Below are positions 1 through 8,102 of a stretch of DNA of 64,000 nucleotides, one piece after another (within the stretch, counting starts at the first letter, position 1; the number at the start of each line of letters is the position of its first letter). The translations under genes were made by a program, and so were the position numbers. Origin of the DNA: Nostoc mirabile CHAB5784. Lineage in GTDB: Bacteria; Cyanobacteriota; Cyanobacteriia; Cyanobacteriales; Nostocaceae. A model generated the notes under the pieces. That model ran no database searches. It was not told the origin of the DNA and saw nothing but the letters and a program-made list of their open reading frames with translations. The stretch is taken from NCBI RefSeq assembly GCF_020829645.1, contig NZ_JAIVFS010000022.1:1-64000 (forward strand), written 5' to 3'.

Positions 1-114
1 GGCGGCTACCTAGAACATCGAAGCAAAACACCAATTGGTATCCAGGTACTGTGGCGAGGTTGGTTAAAATTACACGACCTCTGTGAAGGTTGGCAGCTTG
101 CAAAACAGACTTAA
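1..114 (+). CDS. IS4-type transposase, C-terminal end (partial at window edge)
   Basis: The frame is open from base 1 to the TAA at 112-114 and gives 37 residues containing LWRGW, LHDLCEGW and a QLAKQT terminus. That pattern is typical of the very end of Tn5/IS4-like transposases (GG-x-L-x(n)-LWRG-x(2)-L-x-D-x(3)-GW-x-L-A). The catalytic DDE core would lie upstream, outside the window, so function cannot be judged. No clear terminal inverted repeat of the element is recognisable after the stop. Assignment rests on the tail motif only. Confidence 0.6.
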   Translation, partial: GGYLEHRSKTPIGIQVLWRGWLKLHDLCEGWQLAKQT

Positions 115-412
115 CGGGAAAAGTCAGATAGAGCGACAAGCTTTGATTGCATCTGGTCAGTATCCCTCAGCATCGGCGCTAAAACAGATAAATAGGTTAT
201 GATGTGCGTAGGCGTAGCCCGTCGTAGACATCGCTTGAAGAATTTGTTCGGGATAATCAATTAGCTAGTTGTATTGCGGTGCGTAACGCAACGCTTTCAC
301 ACCCTACTAAACTAAAAATTATCAGAAAATGTGCGATCGCATCCACCAATGGGAATTCTATATTTAGCAACTATTGCTACTTCACAATTAGAATTCCCAA
401 GGTAAATATACG
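115..412. other. Gene-poor stretch after the transposase end
   Basis: This stretch holds no convincing gene. It includes a HIP1-like site, a short run resembling the dispersed 'cgtaggcgtagcccgtcg' type repeat near 208-228, and AT-rich DNA before the next start codon. An overlapping out-of-frame reading at 279-509 has no family character and runs into the gene starting at 413. Confidence 0.5.
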
Positions 413-889
413 ATGTCCTATCAAAATATCACAGGCTCCCTTTCGCTACAAGATATCCAAGAAATCAAAGCCGCGCTACAGACAGTCCAACAAAAGATGC
501 CCTTTCTGATTACTCTTAGCACTGAAGAACGGCGTAAGTTAGTAAAAATGGGCGATAAAAGCCTAGCCTTTGTGAACAATAGCATTACTGCTGCTCAGTC
601 TAACCGCGAAATTCTTCCAGCCACTTTTGACGTTGAGGAACTGGTTCAAGATTATCAATTAGCTGCTGCGCTTACCGAACTTTTAATCTCAATGCAGCAA
701 CTCACCGAACAGGTAGATGATACCCTAATGGCAGTCGGTAGTGAAGCTATGACTAGCAGTTTGACTGTTTATGATTACGTGAAGACTGCATCAAAAAAGA
801 CTCCAGGCTTAAAAACTGTTGCGGAACAGTTGGGCGAACGCTTTAAGGCTATGGGTAAGGGCAAATCTGCTAAAACTCCCGTCTCTTGA
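413..889 (+). CDS. Conserved hypothetical protein, helical, 158 aa
   Basis: The protein is 158 residues, predicted soluble and mostly helical by composition, with no signal peptide or membrane segment. It starts MSYQNITGSLSLQDIQEIKA and ends in a basic tail (KAMGKGKSAK). The central part has heptad-like leucine spacing (ELLISMQQLTEQVD), suggesting helix bundling. I do not recognise the family. The ATG at 413 has no strong Shine-Dalgarno, which is common in cyanobacteria. Codon use looks native. It stands alone between an IS end and a repeat array, so context gives no function. Confidence 0.7.
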   Translation: MSYQNITGSLSLQDIQEIKAALQTVQQKMPFLITLSTEERRKLVKMGDKSLAFVNNSITAAQSNREILPATFDVEELVQDYQLAAALTELLISMQQLTEQVDDTLMAVGSEAMTSSLTVYDYVKTASKKTPGLKTVAEQLGERFKAMGKGKSAKTPVS

Positions 890-914
890 TAATTTAGTAC
901 TCATCGGCTAACTG

Positions 915-940
915 TAGGGGCGTACATTTGTACGCCCCTA
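915..940. terminator. GC-rich hairpin after the 413-889 gene
   Basis: A perfect inverted repeat, TAGGGGCGTAC-ATTTG-GTACGCCCCTA in outline, lies 25 bases after the stop codon. It could act as a terminator but lacks a clean U-run. The same GC palindrome style occurs elsewhere as a dispersed repeat (for example 1266-1292), so it may instead be repeat material. Confidence 0.4.
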
Positions 941-950
941 TTCTGTTTAT

Positions 951-1221
951 CCACCTTTGAACTGGGTTAACGAGTATTTGAACTGGATGAATCCACCTCT
1001 GAACTGGGTTAACGAGTATTTGAACTGGATGAATCCACCTCTGAACTGGGTTAACGAGTATTTGAACTGGATGAATCCACCTTTGAACTGGGTTAACGAG
1101 TATTTGAACTGGATGAATCCACCTCTGAACTGGGTTAACGAGTCTTTGAACTGGATGAATCCACCTCTGAACTGGGTTAACGAGTATTTGAACTGGATGA
1201 ATCCACCTCTGAACTGGGTTA
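951..1221. repeat. 42-bp tandem repeat array (about 6.5 copies)
   Basis: Units begin at 977, 1019, 1061, 1103, 1145 and 1187, with a partial unit on the left. Each 42-bp unit is two related 21-bp halves, one starting TTTGAACTGGATGAATCCAC and the other TCTGAACTGGGTTAACGAGT. Copies differ by one or two bases. The period is divisible by three, so long frames stay open on both strands, but they are pure repeat translations. A related array lies at 22540-22875. Confidence 0.95.
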
Positions 1222-1326
1222 TAGCGGTTCCCAGCCAGACGCGGTATAATATTATATTGCAAGGTGTAGGGGCACGGCATGCCGTGCCCCTACGGGTGTA
1301 CCTCACGTAAACGAGAACCGCTATAA
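1219..1326. mobile_element. MITE-like element, ends TTATAGCGGTTC
   Basis: A 12-bp perfect terminal inverted repeat (TTATAGCGGTTC at 1219-1230, GAACCGCTATAA at 1315-1326) bounds 108 bp without coding capacity. Inside is a strong GC hairpin at 1266-1292 (GTAGGGGCACGGC with its complement). The left end abuts the last unit of the 42-bp array, so the element probably inserted at or into the array. Single ends of the same type occur near 32035 and 60648. Confidence 0.7.
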
Positions 1327-1364
1327 CATCCTTGTATTTCGTGATGGAACTTGGAGATTTGTAA

Positions 1365-1598
1365 ATGAAACCTAATTTTGCCCAAATGTCCACAAAAGAA
1401 TTGAGGGCGTATGTGCTTGCTAATCGGGAAGATATAGAAGCGTTGGAAACCCTATTTAATCGCCGCACTCCCGACTCAGAAGCAATTATATATCCCTCAA
1501 TGTTTACTGAAGATGGTAAACCTATAGAAGAGAATAATCAGATAATTGCAGAAGCGATCGCTCAAAGAATCCAGCAAGAGAGAAATAATCAAAGTTAA
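1365..1598 (+). CDS. DUF6887-type small protein, 77 aa
   Basis: This small acidic protein has the N-terminal signature PNFAQMSTKELRAYVLANRE, which I associate with the cyanobacterial DUF6887 family. The function of that family is unknown. No partner gene of the kind that often accompanies it is visible downstream; the stop codon instead runs directly into a dispersed repeat. Start at ATG 1365 is preceded by GGAGATTTGTAA, giving a reasonable ribosome site. Family name is from memory of the motif. Confidence 0.7.
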   Translation: MKPNFAQMSTKELRAYVLANREDIEALETLFNRRTPDSEAIIYPSMFTEDGKPIEENNQIIAEAIAQRIQQERNNQS

Positions 1599-1727
1599 CT
1601 AGTTCCGTGGGTTTAAGTCCCCCGGTTCAAAAATCACGCAAGTTTTGTGTTTGGGTTAAATCCCCATTACAAAACAAAATTTACGAATTACGAATTACGA
1701 ATTACGAATTACGAATTACGAATTATT
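1594..1727 (+). repeat. Dispersed two-hairpin repeat with TTACGAA tail, copy 1
   Basis: The unit begins TTAACTAGTTCCGTGGG. It contains a stem with GGG/CCC around a TTTAAGT loop, then a hairpin GTTTTGT..GGG-ttaaat-CCC..ACAAAAC (1642-1675), and ends in six perfect TTACGAA heptamers (1681-1722). Related copies are at 48771-48932 (same strand) and 54459-54595 (opposite strand). The stop codon of the preceding gene lies at the repeat edge. Confidence 0.85.
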
Positions 1728-1741
1728 TAATGGTGCAGTCC

Positions 1742-1888
1742 CTATGGTAGCCGCCAAATTTTGATTGTGTTGTCAAGGCTACCACTGACAAGGGTTTTGC
1801 CATCTGGGCTATATTTGGTTTTGTTGATTTCTAGCCAGTTGCAGAGCGGGAACTGAACTCTGGTGAGCGCTGTATCAATTATATAGAG
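1742..1888 (-). pseudogene. WD40-repeat protein remnant (C-terminal repeat only)
   Basis: On the minus strand, 48 codons are open to a TAG at 1742-1744. The last part reads YSPDGKTLVSGSLDNTIKIW followed by RLP and stop, a textbook final WD40 blade with the GH-less SPDGK and IKIW motifs. The upstream part (QFPLCNWLEIN) is degenerate and a stop precedes it, and no start is available. This is the decayed end of a larger WD40 gene whose remainder is absent. Confidence 0.75.
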
Positions 1889-2083
1889 CTATTCTACAGC
1901 ACTCATTTGACAACTGGCATAGCTGGGACACCAGAAGCGGGAAGTTTTGCTCTATCCCTCGTACAACTTCTTCACTGTCCCATTGTGTTGATATCTCCAT
2001 TAAAACTGCAACTCGAAGTCATGAAATGCCAAATTGCCAAAATTGCTGAGGGCGGTATCTCATATCATGTCCATTTAAATGCT

Positions 2084-2159
2084 TGTCATTGCGAGCGGAG
2101 CGTGGCAATCTCAAAACCTTGCGATTGCTTCATTTCACTTAGTTATATTCGCAATGACA
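2084..2159. repeat. Palindromic repeat TGTCATTGCGA...TCGCAATGACA
   Basis: An 11-bp inverted repeat bounds 76 bp with an internal GCAATC/GATTGC pair. The same sequence type forms the interior of the elements at 47320-47450 and 21720-21799, so it is a dispersed mobile palindrome rather than a gene feature. Confidence 0.7.
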
Positions 2160-2174
2160 TACCGTAACTGATTC

Positions 2175-2265
2175 AGGACTTACGCAAAATACCTTTCAAA
2201 CTCTTATTTCTCCGTGTTCTCTGTGTCTCTGTGGTTCGATTTTCCGTTACCTGTGCGTAAGTCCT
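2175..2265. mobile_element. MITE-like element, ends AGGACTTACGCA
   Basis: A perfect 12-bp terminal inverted repeat (2175-2186 and 2254-2265) encloses 67 bp that is noncoding. Relatives with the same or near-identical ends are at 52671-52760 (90 bp, nearly the same length), 52545-52651 and 50092-50498. Confidence 0.8.
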
Positions 2266-2403
2266 ATGATTGACAGGACATGATATCATCCCCATATTCT
2301 TTTCCTAGAACAGCTAATCTTCGCCTAAGATTTCCCACCACACGCCACTCATCACTCCAATAGCCCCTTGTACCATCGTTGAGTAATGCTGTGATAGCTG
2401 AAG

Positions 2404-3750
2404 TTACAGAGGTGTCGCAGAAGGCTGTTGCACGCTATTGTTAACAGTTTTTGGTTCTACAATAGCTTCTCGACCTGTAATCAATCTAGAGCGACGATTA
2501 CGAGTGATGTAATTCCACGCCCACTGAAATACAACTAGTAATTTAGTGTCAAACTCGATTAAGAAGTAGATGTGAACTAATAGCCAAAATGCCCAAGCAA
2601 GGAAACCTGTGAGTTTGAGGAAGCCTAAATCTACAACAGCTAAATTTTGCCCAATCATCGCCAAACTACCCACATCGTTGTAATGAAATTGTGGCAAAGT
2701 CTGACCTTTAAGCCGTCGTTGAATTAGTTTACCTACATACTCTCCTTGTTGTTTAGCTACGGGTGCAACACCAGGTAAGAGTTTACCTTCTTGGTGGGAG
2801 AAGTTGGCTAAATCTCCAATTACGAAAATGTTGTCATAACCCTCGATAGACAAGTCAGGTTCTACAACTACACGCCCAGAGTAATCGCACTCTACACCTG
2901 TACTTTCTGCTAAGACTTTCCCCATTGGCGAACCTTGGACACCTGCTGCCCACAATATAGTGTTTGAGGCAATTTCTGTAAATTCATTGCCTTGCTTGAA
3001 AGTAACGATATCACCTTCAATATTTGTCACCCTGGTGTGAGTGTGGAGTTCCACACCCAACTTTTGCAAAGATACTGCTGCTGATGCCGATAACTCTGGC
3101 GCAATGTGTGGGAGGATGCGAGGGCCCCCTTGTAATAGTAAAATTTTCGTTTCTGAAGTGTTGATGCTGCGGAAATCTTCTTTGAGAGTTTTATATGCCA
3201 ACTCGGCGATCGCACCTGCTAATTCTACACCAGTCGGGCCACCCCCTACAATCACAAAACTCAACCAAGCACGGCGAATTTCTGGATCAGTTTCTTTTTC
3301 TGCTGCTTCAAATGCGCCAAATATCCGGCGACGCATTTCAATCGCATCTTCCACAGTTTTCAAGCCAGGAGCAACTTTTTCCCAGTTATCTTTACCAAAA
3401 TAGGAATGGTTAGCACCTGTAGCGACAATTAATGTATCATAAGGTACTACTTCATCACCCAAAATAACTTGTTGCGCTTTTGGATCAATATTATTTACTT
3501 CTCCCAACAACACCTTTGTATTCTTGCTTTTGCTAAATACAGATCGCAATGGTGCGGAAATATCAGAAGGTGATAGCGTACCTGTGGCAACTTGATATAA
3601 AAGCGGCTGAAATAGGTGAAAGTTACGTTTATCAATGAGAGTAACATTTACATTCGCTGCATTCAAAGCCTTTGCTGCATACAGTCCACCAAAACCACCA
3701 CCAACGATAACAACCTGATGTGATGCATTATTCTCAAGTGAGACTGCCAT
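2404..3750 (-). CDS. Type II NADH dehydrogenase (NDH-2), FAD-dependent
   Basis: This single-subunit quinone-reducing NAD(P)H oxidoreductase is 448 residues, a normal family length. The N-terminal Rossmann motif VIVGGGFGGL (about residues 14-23) binds FAD. A second dinucleotide motif VIVGGGPTGVELAG (near residue 168) binds NADH. A YDNIFVIGDLA motif marks the second FAD segment. The C-terminus carries hydrophobic stretches (FLAWAFWLLVHIYFLIEF) for membrane attachment, typical of the cyanobacterial Ndb group. The reaction passes electrons from NADH to plastoquinone without proton pumping. The gene is monocistronic. The exact Ndb paralogue cannot be named by eye. Confidence 0.92.
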   Translation of the reverse strand: MAVSLENNASHQVVIVGGGFGGLYAAKALNAANVNVTLIDKRNFHLFQPLLYQVATGTLSPSDISAPLRSVFSKSKNTKVLLGEVNNIDPKAQQVILGDEVVPYDTLIVATGANHSYFGKDNWEKVAPGLKTVEDAIEMRRRIFGAFEAAEKETDPEIRRAWLSFVIVGGGPTGVELAGAIAELAYKTLKEDFRSINTSETKILLLQGGPRILPHIAPELSASAAVSLQKLGVELHTHTRVTNIEGDIVTFKQGNEFTEIASNTILWAAGVQGSPMGKVLAESTGVECDYSGRVVVEPDLSIEGYDNIFVIGDLANFSHQEGKLLPGVAPVAKQQGEYVGKLIQRRLKGQTLPQFHYNDVGSLAMIGQNLAVVDLGFLKLTGFLAWAFWLLVHIYFLIEFDTKLLVVFQWAWNYITRNRRSRLITGREAIVEPKTVNNSVQQPSATPL

Positions 3751-4746
3751 AAGAAAAATTTCCTTGTGTTAAGAAGTTGTAACTATTCTTAACAAAGATG
3801 TAACAGCATTATGATAATGGTTGCTGTTTATTTAGAACAATTGAAAAAATAATGAAAGTAGCCAAAGTTAGTAATGAGTCATTATTACAGCATTTTTCAA
3901 GTATTTAGACCACAGATGAGACGGGGAGTGGGGAGTAGGGAGTAGGGAGTGGTGTAGTTCAATTACTTGAAAAGCGCTGTAAGAGAGAACAGTTTATCAA
4001 AACAGAATACATGCGTCAGTCGCCACAATTCAGAATGAATTTTGAACGAAAAAGCGGATAGCGTAGCGTAAAGCCTTCGGCACAGCTTCGCTTAGAGCGA
4101 GTCATCGATAGCGCAGCGTTAGCGAGTATTTTCGAGTCGCGTCAAGATTGCTGACTCCTGAATTCTGACTTCTGACTTCTTCTTCAATAATTATCAATTC
4201 GGCAAGCAGGTATATTTGCACTTATTGAAATGCTTTTCTTCAACACATCTATATAATAAGATATTCACTATGAGCGATAACTATATTTTGAAACGTATAT
4301 ATACATACAGACAGCAAATCCTAAAAGAAAATAAAGAAACCTGTCTTTCGCCTATCCAAATAATAAGATACTAATAGTAATAGGAGATACAAAATCTTGA
4401 TTTGTAGCCTCATAAAAATTATATTTGAGTGCATCTGAGTACAGCTTAATATATTGCAAAATATCTTGATGAAATGTTTGCGAAAGCTTACAGGTAAAGT
4501 TTCTTGTAGCGAGCAAAGAAATTCTTAAACCCTACCCCAAAAATACTAGTACCCCTATCATTAAATACCAGCGCCCCTACCCCAAGAGAAATTTTAAGTT
4601 TATCTTGAGTCGGGGTTTTGGCGTTTGAGTACAACCTTAATCAATCCAATAAATCCAATCAGCATCGAGTTTTCTATCCAGTTGGAAGTCGCCTGATATA
4701 AGCATAAAAATAGCAGATGGATCTTTTTACCAGATAGACATTACCG
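3751..4746. other. Long intergenic region with dispersed repeats
   Basis: About 1 kb separates two divergent genes. It contains GGGAGTGGGGAGTAGGGAGT-type repeats (about 3920-3955), a run of agcgtagcgt/cttcggcacagcttcgc repeat words (about 4052-4142), and a TGACTTCTGACTTC run (about 4160-4185). The part nearest the serine acetyltransferase (4190-4746) is AT-rich and should hold its promoter. I see no gene and no certain regulator site. Confidence 0.6.
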
Positions 4747-5487
4747 ATGCAACAGTCTTTAGACAGTATTAGCGATCATCAGACTACCAAAACGCAGAAT
4801 TCTGCCCATACATCCATGCTGAAAAATCTCCTCTCTGGCGTTTTTTTTGAGCCATTATTGAGTGATTTTCGCATTATTTTTGAGCGCGACCCAGCAGCAC
4901 GTAATTGGCTAGAAGTGGTGTTTTGCTATCCAGGATTGCACGCGCTATGTTTGCATCGTCTTGCTCACTGGTTACATTGTCGAGGAGTGAGTTTTATCCC
5001 CCGCTTAATTTCTCATTTGGGGCGATTTTTGACGGGAATTGAAATTCACCCAGGTGCAGAGATTGGTCAGGGCGTGTTTATCGACCACGGAATGGGTGTT
5101 GTCATTGGCGAAACTGCGATCGTCGGCGACTATACACTGATTTACCAAGGCGTCACCCTTGGCGGAACTGGTAAAGAAACTGGTAAGCGTCATCCCACAG
5201 TGGGTAAAAATGCAGTAATCGGAGCGGGTGCGAAAGTTTTGGGTAATCTGCAAATTGGCGATCGCGTCCGTATTGGTGCAGGTTCCGTTGTCTTACAGAA
5301 TGTCCCCAGCGATCGCACAGTTGTGGGAGTTCCCGGTCGAATTATTTCTCGGAACGAAAGCGCCAGCCTTTCTCCTTTAGAACATGGAAAGCTACCCGAT
5401 GTGGAAGCAACCGTGATTCGTTCTTTGCTCTCGCGCATTGAAGAACTCGAAAAACAACTGCAAACTTTAGGCGTTAAGAGTCATTAG
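4747..5487 (+). CDS. cysE: Serine O-acetyltransferase, nif-linked (CysE/NifP type)
   Basis: The enzyme makes O-acetylserine from serine and acetyl-CoA, the committed step to cysteine. At 246 residues it has the short N-terminal helical domain (FERDPAARNWLEVV) and then a left-handed beta-helix of hexapeptide repeats. The catalytic FIDHGMGVVIGETA lies near residues 111-124 (Asp113, His114) and the TGKETGKRHP loop near 141-150. An internal start at Met24 is possible. It leads the block containing nifV-nifZ-nifT, matching my memory of the Anabaena order (alr1404 to asr1409). It may serve cysteine supply for Fe-S cluster assembly, as proposed for NifP; that role is inferred from position. Confidence 0.92.
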   Translation: MQQSLDSISDHQTTKTQNSAHTSMLKNLLSGVFFEPLLSDFRIIFERDPAARNWLEVVFCYPGLHALCLHRLAHWLHCRGVSFIPRLISHLGRFLTGIEIHPGAEIGQGVFIDHGMGVVIGETAIVGDYTLIYQGVTLGGTGKETGKRHPTVGKNAVIGAGAKVLGNLQIGDRVRIGAGSVVLQNVPSDRTVVGVPGRIISRNESASLSPLEHGKLPDVEATVIRSLLSRIEELEKQLQTLGVKSH

Positions 5488-5607
5488 TCATTAGTCATTG
5501 GTCATTGGTCATTCGCAAAGGATAAATGACAGAGGACAAATGACAAGCGACAAAGGACAAAGGACAACTGACAACTGACAAAGGACAAAGGACAAAAGAC
5601 AAATGAC
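5481..5607. repeat. Short tandem heptamer repeats (GTCATTA / GACAAAG types)
   Basis: Runs of AGTCATT/GGTCATT heptamers are followed by degenerate GGACAAA/GACAAAT units. The array fills the whole gap between two genes and continues through the start codon of the next one, whose ATGACAAAT is itself a repeat unit. Confidence 0.85.
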
Positions 5608-5833
5608 AAATCACGTTTTGCAGATTCCTTTGAGCGATCGCTGGCGAATCTACCATCGTTTGCAAGAGTTAAAAATTAAGAGTTCTTGTCCCCCCGATGG
5701 TTCTTTACGAGTGCAAGTGAACAATTTGCTCGAAGTAATTCTAATTCGCAGTACAGTTATGCAATTTCTTGCTTCTCGTCACGAATTATTAGAGTGGCTA
5801 GAGCGTTGCTGGCATTACAGTGATGAGTCCTGA
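5603..5833 (+). CDS. Asr1405/Asl0597 family small protein, 76 aa
   Basis: This small protein carries PLSDRWRIYHRLQEL and a C-terminal RHELLEWLERCW segment, which I associate with the cyanobacterial Asr1405/Asl0597 family, function unknown. It sits between cysE and a DUF2949 gene on the way to nifV, the same order as I recall in Anabaena, so a role linked to nitrogen fixation is plausible but only inferred. The start ATG and first three codons come from the upstream heptamer repeat; the conserved part begins around residue 8, so the exact N-terminus is uncertain. Confidence 0.78.
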   Translation: MTNHVLQIPLSDRWRIYHRLQELKIKSSCPPDGSLRVQVNNLLEVILIRSTVMQFLASRHELLEWLERCWHYSDES

Positions 5834-6125
5834 ATACAAATGAAAAGTTTTTCATACCCCACTCCCCACTCCCTACTCCCCACTCCCCTCTTTGTTCATA
5901 GATGCACAAAGCTTGAATAGGTTTAGAAGTTGAAGCTACTGTGCGCTAGCAGAATTTGTTGCAGACTGAGGGAGATTAACCGAGTTTTAGATTTTATCCA
6001 GTCTCCTAAATCTGAAATTTTCCTGACATCTAGCGACAATTACAAAGGTGAAATTAGCAAACTAGACTGGGAATTTCTGATTTTTAATTCTTTTCCAAAT
6101 TAAGAAATTGAAAGTTCAATCAATT

Positions 6126-6323
6126 ATGGCGACTCGTAACAGAGATATAAAACTTCTGAATTTTTTGCACAATGAACTTGAACTTTCAAATGCGGATATT
6201 GCTGTAGCTCTGCGACACCGTGAATTAGAAAATGGGCCACTACCGATGCTCCTCTGGCAGTATGGTTTAGTTGACTTGGAGCAGCTAGGAAAGATTTTTG
6301 ACTGGCTAGCAGAACAAAGTTAG
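6126..6323 (+). CDS. DUF2949 family protein, 65 aa
   Basis: The sequence LLNFLHNELELSNADIAVAL followed by RHRELENGPLPMLLWQYGLV and IFDWL is the full DUF2949 pattern: a compact helical protein of unknown function found in cyanobacteria. A TTG at 6108 in the same frame would add six residues, but ATG 6126 (MATRNRD) matches where such proteins normally begin. It lies in the run of same-strand genes leading to nifV; in Anabaena the equivalent is, from memory, asr1406. Confidence 0.82.
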   Translation: MATRNRDIKLLNFLHNELELSNADIAVALRHRELENGPLPMLLWQYGLVDLEQLGKIFDWLAEQS

Positions 6324-6404
6324 CTCATTTGAACCCTTTAGCTTTGAGTACCATTACCTGCCGAAATTACACACCAATGCTCTAAAAAATCTGAGGTTAC
6401 TAAG

Positions 6405-6521
6405 ATGATTACATCCTTAATTGCTGGATTCTGTGTTTTACTTTGTTCAGGATTTGCTAATAGCTATATCAGTTCATTGCTAATCGAAGAAATTTCAACT
6501 GACATCGGTAAAAACGAATAG
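6405..6521 (+). CDS. Possible 38-aa membrane microprotein
   Basis: An ATG at 6405 opens a frame giving a hydrophobic start (MITSLIAGFCVLLCSGFANS) and a short polar tail ending GKNE. One transmembrane or signal-like helix is evident. It lies on the same strand between the DUF2949 gene and nifV. A GAGG lies about 8 bases upstream, acceptable as a ribosome site. No family is recognised; it could be a chance frame. Confidence 0.4.
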   Translation: MITSLIAGFCVLLCSGFANSYISSLLIEEISTDIGKNE

Positions 6522-6694
6522 TAAATTATACATGGTTTTAGTTCCCTGCCATACAGATGTGATGCTACTAATCGGTCAATAATTAAGGATCATGTATCCT
6601 AGATTATGAATTGTGATATTTTTAGCATTTACCATCGCTGGGAATTGTAGAGAGAAAGGTTATTAAGAATACTTCCAAGAGAGGGATATTTGCA

Positions 6695-7825
6695 ATGAAT
6701 CAAATCATAATTAATGACACTACATTACGTGATGGCGAACAAGCAGCAGGTGTTGCTTTTACCCTAGAAGAAAAAGTTGCGATCGCTAAATTTCTTGATG
6801 CTATTGGTATTCCCGAATTAGAAGTCGGTATACCGGCAATGGGTGACGAAGAAACACGAGCGATCGCCGCAATTTCTGACTTGGGTTTACAAGCAAAACT
6901 CCTCGGCTGGAACCGCGCCGTCATCTCAGATATTAAGGCTTCTATAGCTTGCGGTCTGAACCGGGTGCATATTGCCATTCCCGTCTCTGGTATCCAAATC
7001 GCCGCCAAATTCCACGGTCAATGGCGAGTAAGTTTGCAAAAACTCAAAGACTGTATCAGCTTCGCCGTCGATCAAGGTCTTTGGGTAGCAGTCGGCGGAG
7101 AAGATTCTTCCAGGGCTGATGAAAACTTCCTTTTAGATGTAGCGCTTTATGCCCAAGAATGGGGTGCATCCCGGTTTCGCTTCTGCGACACCGTAGGAGT
7201 TCTCGATCCTTTCAGCACCTACACCAAGGTAAAACGCCTGGTTTCAGCTTTGATGATTCCTCTAGAAATCCACACCCACAATGATTTTGGTCTGGCAACT
7301 GCCAACGCCCTTGCGGGTATCAAAGCCGGAGCTTTATCAGTGAATACCACAGTAAACGGATTAGGTGAAAGGGCGGGAAATGCAGCTTTAGAAGAAGTTG
7401 TGATGGCGATCAAACGCATCTACGGCGTTGATTTGGGCATCGACACTCCTAGTTTGCTGGAACTGTCACAACTAGTTGCAGCCGCATCAGGTGCTAGTGT
7501 ACCACCCTGGAAAGCGATCGTTGGCGAAAATACCTTTGCTCACGAATCTGGCATCCATGCTCACGGAGTAATGCAAAACCCCATCACCTACGAACCATTT
7601 GCTCCCGAAGAAGTGGGTTGGGAACGACGTTTAGTAGTAGGAAAACATTCTGGACGGCATTTGGTTGCAAACTTGCTAGAACAGCATGGAATTTTCTTGA
7701 ACTCCCAAGAAACCCAATCTGTTTTAGATGCAGTGCGCCACCAATCGGTACAGAAAAAACGCAGTTTGACGACAGAAGAACTATTGAATTTGGTCAGAGA
7801 ACAGAGGTACTCTCATGCAACGTGA
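6695..7825 (+). CDS. nifV: Homocitrate synthase NifV
   Basis: The enzyme condenses acetyl-CoA with 2-oxoglutarate to (R)-homocitrate, the organic ligand of the nitrogenase FeMo-cofactor. At 376 residues it is full length for NifV. The start IINDTTLRDGEQAAGVAF holds the DRDGEQ-type metal and substrate motif. HTHNDFGLATANALAG is the second signature, and GERAGNAALEEV and ESGIHAHGV follow as in the DRE-TIM metallolyase family. A GAGAGGGA ribosome site lies 11-18 bases before ATG. The 3' end overlaps nifZ by 11 bases, so the two are translationally linked. It lacks the C-terminal leucine-regulatory domain of 2-isopropylmalate synthase, supporting NifV over LeuA. Confidence 0.95.
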   Translation: MNQIIINDTTLRDGEQAAGVAFTLEEKVAIAKFLDAIGIPELEVGIPAMGDEETRAIAAISDLGLQAKLLGWNRAVISDIKASIACGLNRVHIAIPVSGIQIAAKFHGQWRVSLQKLKDCISFAVDQGLWVAVGGEDSSRADENFLLDVALYAQEWGASRFRFCDTVGVLDPFSTYTKVKRLVSALMIPLEIHTHNDFGLATANALAGIKAGALSVNTTVNGLGERAGNAALEEVVMAIKRIYGVDLGIDTPSLLELSQLVAAASGASVPPWKAIVGENTFAHESGIHAHGVMQNPITYEPFAPEEVGWERRLVVGKHSGRHLVANLLEQHGIFLNSQETQSVLDAVRHQSVQKKRSLTTEELLNLVREQRYSHAT

Positions 7826-8102
7826 TGAATTAGAGCTAAACTTGCCACCTGCTTTTGAAATTGGTGAAAAAGTCAGAGTTCGGAAACTGCTTAAGAACGA
7901 TGGTACTTTTCCTGGTAAAGAAGTTGGGCAAGTTTTAGTGAACAAAGGAGATATCGGCTACATAGCGAGTATAGGCACATATTTGCAGACTTCCTATATA
8001 TATGCTGTGCATTTCTTAGAAACAGGGTTCGTCGTCGGCTGTAAGAAAAAAGAACTAGAATCTGTTGAGGAATCTCATGAAAGTAATGCTACGCATGAAT
8101 GA
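7815..8102 (+). CDS. nifZ: Nitrogen fixation protein NifZ
   Basis: NifZ acts in maturation of the MoFe protein P-cluster. The 95-residue product has the family core PAFEIGEKVRVRKLLKNDGT and DIGYIASIGTYLQTSYIYAV with a conserved VHFLETGFVVGCKKKEL end. The start overlaps the nifV stop region (7815 versus 7825) and the 3' end overlaps nifT, giving a tight three-gene operon with staggered frames. The acidic Glu/His-rich tail (EESHESNATHE) lies in the overlap with nifT and is probably unconstrained. Confidence 0.92.
   Translation: MQRDELELNLPPAFEIGEKVRVRKLLKNDGTFPGKEVGQVLVNKGDIGYIASIGTYLQTSYIYAVHFLETGFVVGCKKKELESVEESHESNATHE

Noticed and set aside
279..509. 76-codon frame before the first hypothetical gene
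   Set aside because: Ile/Lys/Ser-rich composition without family character, overlapping the better-supported gene at 413.
951..1221. Possible CRISPR array
   Set aside because: Units are contiguous and identical with no unique spacers, and no cas genes are in the window. The same holds for the other three arrays.
947..1468. Long overlapping open frames on both strands across the 42-bp array
   Set aside because: They are translations of the tandem repeat (period divisible by three, no stop in the unit) and are open in several frames at once, so they are not evidence of a gene.
1600..1680. tRNA T-arm-like words (GGGTTTAAGTCCC) suggesting a tRNA gene
   Set aside because: No acceptor stem, anticodon arm or CCA context. 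It is the hairpin of a dispersed repeat found three times.
1907..2167. 86-codon frame with possible start
   Set aside because: Its second half is a translation of the TGTCATTGCGA palindromic repeat, and the start is not ATG-supported by a ribosome site.
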